From Planctomycetes bacterium RBG_16_41_13 (GTDB lineage: Bacteria > Planctomycetota > Brocadiia > Brocadiales > Brocadiaceae): DNA of 18,858 nt. Location of the stretch: assembly GCA_001828295.1 (NCBI GenBank), contig MHYI01000003.1:1-18858 (forward strand), in the 5' to 3' direction. The notes under the pieces were generated by a model that saw nothing but the letters and a program-made list of their open reading frames with translations, had not been told where the DNA came from and ran no database searches. Below are positions 14,930 through 18,858 of the stretch, one piece after another (position 1 is the first letter of the stretch; the number at the start of each line of letters is the position of its first letter). A program made the position numbers and the translations under genes.

Positions 14930-16867
14930 ATGAAAACGCCAAAGATAAACAATAGGCCTTTATATAACAGCCGGATAATAGATACTTATATTAAGCTTAT
15001 TAAAAGAAACTACAGTTATATAAATGTAAGTGAACTTTTAAATTATGCCGGAATGGAACCTTACCAGGTTACTGACGAAGGCCACTGGTTTACGCAGGAA
15101 CAGGTAGATCTCTTTTACGAAAGGCTGGTAAAACTAACGGGAAATAAAAATATTGCTCGTGAAGCAGGCAGGTATGCGGCATCACCAGAAGCTATAGGAA
15201 TAATGAGGCAGTATGTCCTTGGTCTTGTTGGTCCGGCAAAAGCTTATGAGATAGCTGGGAAGTACGCTCATAATTTCACTAAATCGGCAATCTATAAATC
15301 AACAAAAAGAGGAACCAATAAGGTAGAAATTACGGTTGTTCCGAATGAGGGTGTCAGCGAAAAACTATTCCAATGTGAAAACAGAATTGGTTTTTTTGAG
15401 GCTATTGCCATGGTATTTAATTATAGATTACCAGGGGTAGAACATCCAGAATGCCTATTCAAAGGGGGGAATGTTTGCCGTTATATCGTTTCATGGAAAG
15501 AATCGCCGTCATCTTTTTGGAAAAAAATAAGAAATTACGCAAGCATATTTTTTGCAGCAGCATGTCTTGGTTCTTATTTCATCCATCCGTGGATAACGCC
15601 GATAACGGTTTTTCCATTTTCCGTCTTTGTTGTTTTGTTATTAACCCTCTATGCCGGAATCATCGAAAAAAGGGAATTAAATGCAGCCATAGACAACCTC
15701 AGAGATTCGTCTGATAAGCTCCTGGAGCAGGTTAATGTAAATTATAATAATGCCCTAATGATAAATGAAATAGGACTTGCCATCAGCAAGCAAATGGATA
15801 TTGATGGCATTCTATCAAACGTCGTGCAGATTTTTGAGAAACGACTCGATTATGACCGTGGTTTAGTCCTTTTGGCAAATCAGGATAAAACCAGACTGGT
15901 TTTTCGCGCAGGTTTTGGATATACAGAGGAATTGTTAAGTATGCTGAAGAATACCCGTTTCAATTTAAACAGGCCAGAATCAAAAGGGGTGTTTGTTGTT
16001 TCCTTTCGTGAACAAAGACCCTTTTTGATAAATGATATTACGGAAATAGAAACTACCCTTTCCCCACACAGTTTGAATTTGGCTAAAAAAATGGGGATCA
16101 AATCCTTTATCTGTTGCCCTATAATTTACGAGAAAAAGTCGCTGGGAATCCTTGCCGTTGATAATGTAAAGACAAAGAGGCCGTTGTGCCAGAGTGATAT
16201 AAGTTTATTAATGGGTATCGCACCCGAAATCGGGATAAGCATTCATAATGCCACTCTTATCGAAACTAAAGAGCGACAATTCAAGTCTATACTCCTGGTA
16301 CTGGCAGCAAGTATTGATGCCCGCGATTCCCTGACGGCCGGACATTCTGAAAAGGTTACAGCGTATGCCCTGGGTATCTGCAATGAATTAAATATGCCAA
16401 AGGATTATTGCGAAATGATCAGGGTGGCGGCGCTACTGCACGATTATGGCAAGATAGGCATCAAAGACGCTGTCTTAAAGAAAGAGGGGAAGCTGGACAT
16501 CGAAGAGCGTAAGGAGATAGAAACGCATACGACAAAAACCAGGAAAATATTGGAACAGATAAACTTTGAGGGCATTTATACGGAGGTTCCCTACATTGCA
16601 GAGTGTCATCATGAAAAGATCGATGGAAGCGGCTATCCAAAAGGCCTTAAGGGAGAAGATATTCCCTTGGGAGCCAAAATAATCGCTGTGGCGGATTTTT
16701 TTGAAGCTATCACATCAAAACGTCATTACCGGGACCCTATGCCCATTGATATAGCGTTTCAGCTTTTAAACGAGGAAGGTAAAATACATTTTGACAAAAA
16801 TGTTATAGAGGCATTTATTAGTTATTATAACAGAGGAAATAACAATCAAAAAACAGTAACAATTTAG
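14930..16867 (+). CDS. membrane-attached V4R-like / GAF / HD-GYP c-di-GMP phosphodiesterase
   Basis: The protein has 645 residues. The N-terminal sensor region (about 15-190) resembles V4R-type (4-vinyl reductase) ligand domains, including a late cysteine pair C175 and C183 in HPECLFKGGNVC. Two hydrophobic segments (about 203-218 and 224-245) form a membrane hairpin, so both ends should be cytoplasmic. A short coiled coil (246-272), a GAF domain (about 275-445) and an HD-GYP domain (about 448-635) follow. The HD-GYP residues are complete: HD at 504-505 (LLHDYGKIG), H533, HH at 560-561 in HHEKIDGSGYPKG, GYP at 568-570, and D589. It should therefore hydrolyse c-di-GMP. The start has no visible Shine-Dalgarno, but the sensor fold begins right away. 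It lies 183 nt downstream of the PilZ gene on the same strand and may share its message. Confidence 0.9.
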   Translation: MKTPKINNRPLYNSRIIDTYIKLIKRNYSYINVSELLNYAGMEPYQVTDEGHWFTQEQVDLFYERLVKLTGNKNIAREAGRYAASPEAIGIMRQYVLGLVGPAKAYEIAGKYAHNFTKSAIYKSTKRGTNKVEITVVPNEGVSEKLFQCENRIGFFEAIAMVFNYRLPGVEHPECLFKGGNVCRYIVSWKESPSSFWKKIRNYASIFFAAACLGSYFIHPWITPITVFPFSVFVVLLLTLYAGIIEKRELNAAIDNLRDSSDKLLEQVNVNYNNALMINEIGLAISKQMDIDGILSNVVQIFEKRLDYDRGLVLLANQDKTRLVFRAGFGYTEELLSMLKNTRFNLNRPESKGVFVVSFREQRPFLINDITEIETTLSPHSLNLAKKMGIKSFICCPIIYEKKSLGILAVDNVKTKRPLCQSDISLLMGIAPEIGISIHNATLIETKERQFKSILLVLAASIDARDSLTAGHSEKVTAYALGICNELNMPKDYCEMIRVAALLHDYGKIGIKDAVLKKEGKLDIEERKEIETHTTKTRKILEQINFEGIYTEVPYIAECHHEKIDGSGYPKGLKGEDIPLGAKIIAVADFFEAITSKRHYRDPMPIDIAFQLLNEEGKIHFDKNVIEAFISYYNRGNNNQKTVTI

Positions 16868-16888
16868 TATTTTGAAAAATTCCAACAA

Positions 16889-16917
16889 TGTAGTGCGACG
16901 AACCTCGTCGCACTACA
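16889..16917. repeat. perfect 13-bp hairpin repeat
   Basis: TGTAGTGCGACGA (16889-16901), loop ACC, TCGTCGCACTACA (16905-16917). It is a perfect GC-containing palindrome 21 bp after the HD-GYP stop. No T-run follows, so it resembles a dispersed REP-like element more than a terminator, although it could still protect the 3' end of the message. Confidence 0.75.
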
Positions 16918-16940
16918 AATGACAATTTCCAGTTGTCATT
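16918..16940. repeat. 8-bp inverted repeat directly abutting the preceding hairpin
   Basis: AATGACAA (16918-16925) pairs with TTGTCATT (16933-16940) around a 7-nt loop. It starts at the base after the preceding palindrome. The following DNA is T-rich (AGAATTTGTTTCTTA), so the pair of hairpins might serve as a weak terminator for the HD-GYP gene. Confidence 0.45.
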
Positions 16941-17039
16941 AGAATTTGTTTCTTATTTCGTGCTTTGTGCTTGTTTGGTTCTGTCTATGCCAGCTTAGGT
17001 TTTAAAAGAGAAACACTCGAAGACTTTTTGCTCCCTTAA

Positions 17040-17084
17040 GCCCCCCCAAGAGGGGACTTCTCAAATTCCCCTCTTGGGAGGGGC
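17040..17084. repeat. GC-rich 17-bp inverted repeat with one bulge
   Basis: The left arm 17040-17056 (G, seven C, AAG, A, four G, A) pairs with 17067-17084 except for a bulged A at 17079, giving 12 plus 5 base pairs around a loop at 17057-17066. Its homopolymer-rich composition is unlike the surrounding AT-rich DNA. No T-run follows. It looks like a dispersed, mobile intergenic palindrome. Confidence 0.75.
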
Positions 17085-17114
17085 AGGGATGGGTTAACGG
17101 CATAATGAAAAACC

Positions 17115-17156
17115 TTGTAACACTTTAGTCTTTTTCAAAAAATTAAAGTGTTACAA
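17115..17156 (-). terminator. intrinsic terminator of the methyltransferase operon
   Basis: TTGTAACACTTTA (17115-17127) pairs exactly with TAAAGTGTTACAA (17144-17156) around a 16-nt loop. Read on the minus strand, the 13-bp stem is followed by GG and five T. It lies 21 nt past the methyltransferase stop. The stem is AT-rich but long; the position and T-run favour termination on the minus strand. Confidence 0.65.
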
Positions 17157-17177
17157 AAAACATGATTGGCTATTTGA

Positions 17178-17987
17178 CTAAGCCTTAGGTTTACGCCCAC
17201 TGCAACAAATTACCGGCGTGTAAGTAAATCTTCTGGGATTGGTAAAAAATTCATTAAACTCACCCAAAAATTCTCCATACCCCCCCGCATATTCTTTAAA
17301 ATGGAAATTTATCTTTCCAGAGACAACTTCAAATTTTTTCATCCAGTTGAAGGCATCGGTATCCTTTAATTCCCCAAATATAAGGTGATGAGAGGCAACA
17401 TCTATGTTTATATCCTGATAGCCAAGATCATACAGGAAAGAATAAAGCTTTCTCCCCATGTAAGGGTCAAAATTTGCCTTTTCTTCTAAATATTTCATTA
17501 TAGCGAAGAGGGTCATTTCCAGCCTTGGAGAAAGACCAAAATGGTTTAAACAATTATGGTCAAGATCGATCAGACATAAAATACCCCCGGGTTTTACAAT
17601 CTCGGATATATTCTTAACGATATCAAAACTGCTCGAACGATAGTATTCCAGAAGAAATCGTACCCAAACAAAGTCAAACACCCCCAGGTTGTTGAGAGGT
17701 TCCGGTATATCTTTACATATAAATTCTATTCTTTTGACACCGTAACGTTCTTTAGCATATTCAATTCTTTTTTCTGATCCATCCACACCTATTGCCACAC
17801 CATCAGGCTGAACCAATTTATGAAGTATAGAGGTTGTTTTTCCTGAACCACAGCCGATATCAGCTACACGCATACCTGTCTCTATACCAGCACAGAGCGC
17901 CTGTTTCTCGACAACGCTGGTATCTGTTTTTATGTCCAGACGCAAAGCCTCTTCATCATTTTCCATTAAGTATTCTTTGCCCTGCAT
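17178..17987 (-). CDS. class I SAM-dependent methyltransferase
   Basis: The protein has 269 residues with a Rossmann-type methyltransferase fold at about 25-150. SAM motif I is VADIGCGSGKTT (41-52), the acidic ribose-binding end of beta-2 is VD (68-69), motif II is around CKDIPEPL (91-98), and KPGG at 132-135 precedes motif III. The C-terminal 100 residues probably form the substrate cap. The substrate is unknown; small-molecule or lipid-type methylation is more likely than RNA or DNA, as no nucleic-acid-binding part is visible. AGGAG lies 9 nt before the ATG. The gene follows the radical SAM gene after 20 nt and is followed by a terminator hairpin, so it is the last gene of that operon. Confidence 0.88.
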   Translation of the reverse strand: MQGKEYLMENDEEALRLDIKTDTSVVEKQALCAGIETGMRVADIGCGSGKTTSILHKLVQPDGVAIGVDGSEKRIEYAKERYGVKRIEFICKDIPEPLNNLGVFDFVWVRFLLEYYRSSSFDIVKNISEIVKPGGILCLIDLDHNCLNHFGLSPRLEMTLFAIMKYLEEKANFDPYMGRKLYSFLYDLGYQDINIDVASHHLIFGELKDTDAFNWMKKFEVVSGKINFHFKEYAGGYGEFLGEFNEFFTNPRRFTYTPVICCSGRKPKA

Positions 17988-18007
17988 GTCTTTAAACTCC
18001 TGGGTTA

Positions 18008-18858
18008 TTAGAATTCAGAATCAGATTTAAAAACGGATGGATATTTTTGGTGATAGTGTGAATTTAGCCAGCTCTTTTTACCTGCCTTATTAGACTTGTA
18101 AATGGCATAGAAATTCCTCATGTTCTTTAATTTAAGAAATGATTTCAGAAGGCGATACTGGAATGTAGGAAAAGAATATATTCGATTCTTGATATAATTG
18201 TTGCCTATATATACAGTATCTATCTCCACCCCTTGTGGCTGATGTACAAGATAAGAGAATCGGTATTTGTCCCAATCCTGTGGGAAGTTTTGATAAATTA
18301 ATCTGCCCCCCCCTTGCAGTTGCTCCATCAACTGGGTACCGGGAAGAGGAGTAATCAAGGTGATCTGAACAATATCAATTCCCGATTGGACTAAGAAATC
18401 AGCTAATTCTTCATAGTATAGAGGAGATTCATTATCATTGCCAATTATAAATGCCCCCAATACCCCTATTCCGTACTTATGAAAACGATCCACTACTTTT
18501 TTATAATTCTCCACGCCAATCTTTAGATTGATCCCCTTTTTCATGTCCTTTAGCATTCCCTGGCTGATAGTCTCAAAACCGATAAACACATACATGCATC
18601 CGGATTGGGCTGCCAGCTCAATCACTCTCTCATCATCTGCTGCGTTAATAGAAGTCTGCATCCACCACCGCTTATGTAGTCTCCGCTGTATCATCACCTT
18701 AAATAATTCCATAGCCCGATTTTTACTCTCCGGGCTATAACCAATCAGGTTATCATCTACAAAGGTTATATATTCACCCCGTATCTCCTCCAGCTCATTC
18801 AGTATCTCCTGGGGCTTACGTTGACGATATGCTTTACCAAGATGCCTGGAGACAGAGC
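18008..18858 (-). CDS. radical SAM protein, N-terminus cut by window edge
   Basis: The frame is open from the right edge to the TAA at 18008, giving 282 visible residues. Internal methionines such as the one at 18712 are not the start, because conserved family sequence continues upstream (SVSRHLGKAYRQRKP, then FVDDNLIGYSPES). The visible part is the second half of a radical SAM barrel (WWMQTSINAADDERVIEL, CMYVFIGFET, GVLGAFIIGNDNE, LITPLPGTQL) plus a C-terminal tail. It resembles B12-binding-domain radical SAM proteins; the CxxxCxxC iron-sulfur motif and any B12 domain would lie upstream, outside the window. The specific reaction is unknown. It is 20 nt upstream of the methyltransferase gene, so both probably modify the same product. 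Confidence 0.88.
   Translation of the reverse strand, partial: SVSRHLGKAYRQRKPQEILNELEEIRGEYITFVDDNLIGYSPESKNRAMELFKVMIQRRLHKRWWMQTSINAADDERVIELAAQSGCMYVFIGFETISQGMLKDMKKGINLKIGVENYKKVVDRFHKYGIGVLGAFIIGNDNESPLYYEELADFLVQSGIDIVQITLITPLPGTQLMEQLQGGGRLIYQNFPQDWDKYRFSYLVHQPQGVEIDTVYIGNNYIKNRIYSFPTFQYRLLKSFLKLKNMRNFYAIYKSNKAGKKSWLNSHYHQKYPSVFKSDSEF

Larger units (their letters stand above)
16868..17177. other. convergent intergenic spacer packed with inverted repeats
   Basis: These 310 bp separate the HD-GYP gene from the oppositely oriented methyltransferase gene. They hold four separate inverted repeats (16889-16917, 16918-16940, 17040-17084, 17115-17156), described individually. No reading frame with support was seen. 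Only the last has the form of an intrinsic terminator. Confidence 0.7.

Noticed and set aside
18008..18712. Radical SAM gene starting at the internal Met at 18712
   Set aside because: Conserved in-frame sequence continues to the window edge, so the gene is partial and that methionine is internal.

Overview
The window looks like a chromosomal segment of a free-living, respiring, signalling-rich bacterium. RNase Y next to mnmG, a NarB/NasA-type molybdoenzyme, many cyclic-di-GMP (c-di-GMP) proteins, a stand-alone lipoyl domain with an acidic tail and scattered palindromic repeats would fit a Planctomycetota/Brocadiales (anammox-type) genome. That placement is from memory of protein style and is only moderately likely; no anammox marker gene lies in the window.

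Left edge (1-560): a decayed repeat zone. It holds the first 52 codons of a REP-associated tyrosine transposase, cut off before its catalytic motif, with small hairpins on either side. Positions 560-10164 (minus strand): a long co-oriented block, read from right to left. It runs rny (RNase Y), mnmG (tRNA modification), a bis-MGD molybdopterin oxidoreductase of the assimilatory nitrate reductase type, a PAS histidine kinase whose start overlaps the end of the oxidoreductase gene, a stand-alone tandem receiver protein, and a REC-PAS-GGDEF-EAL protein. The last three look like one phosphotransfer cascade ending in c-di-GMP synthesis or breakdown.

Positions 10165-11053: an AT-rich divergent intergenic region of almost 900 bp. 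It has a compact unassigned structured element near its rny end and a perfect-consensus sigma-70 promoter (TTGACA-17-TATAAT) facing right. Positions 11054-16867 (plus strand): a lipoyl-domain protein with a 19-residue all-acidic tail, a heptamer tandem-repeat spacer, holB (DNA polymerase III delta-prime), a protein with two PilZ-like domains joined to a GNAT-like C-terminal half, and a membrane-attached V4R-like/GAF/HD-GYP phosphodiesterase. The last two form a second c-di-GMP unit (a putative receptor and a degrading enzyme).

Positions 16868-17177: a convergent spacer packed with inverted repeats, one of which is a good terminator for the minus-strand gene to its right. Positions 17178-18858 (minus strand): a class I SAM methyltransferase preceded by a radical SAM protein that runs off the right edge, probably a small biosynthetic operon.

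The main theme is c-di-GMP signalling on both strands: one kinase-controlled GGDEF-EAL module transcriptionally tied to a nitrate-reductase-like enzyme, and one PilZ/HD-GYP module. The most unusual protein is the PilZ-PilZ-GNAT-like fusion.
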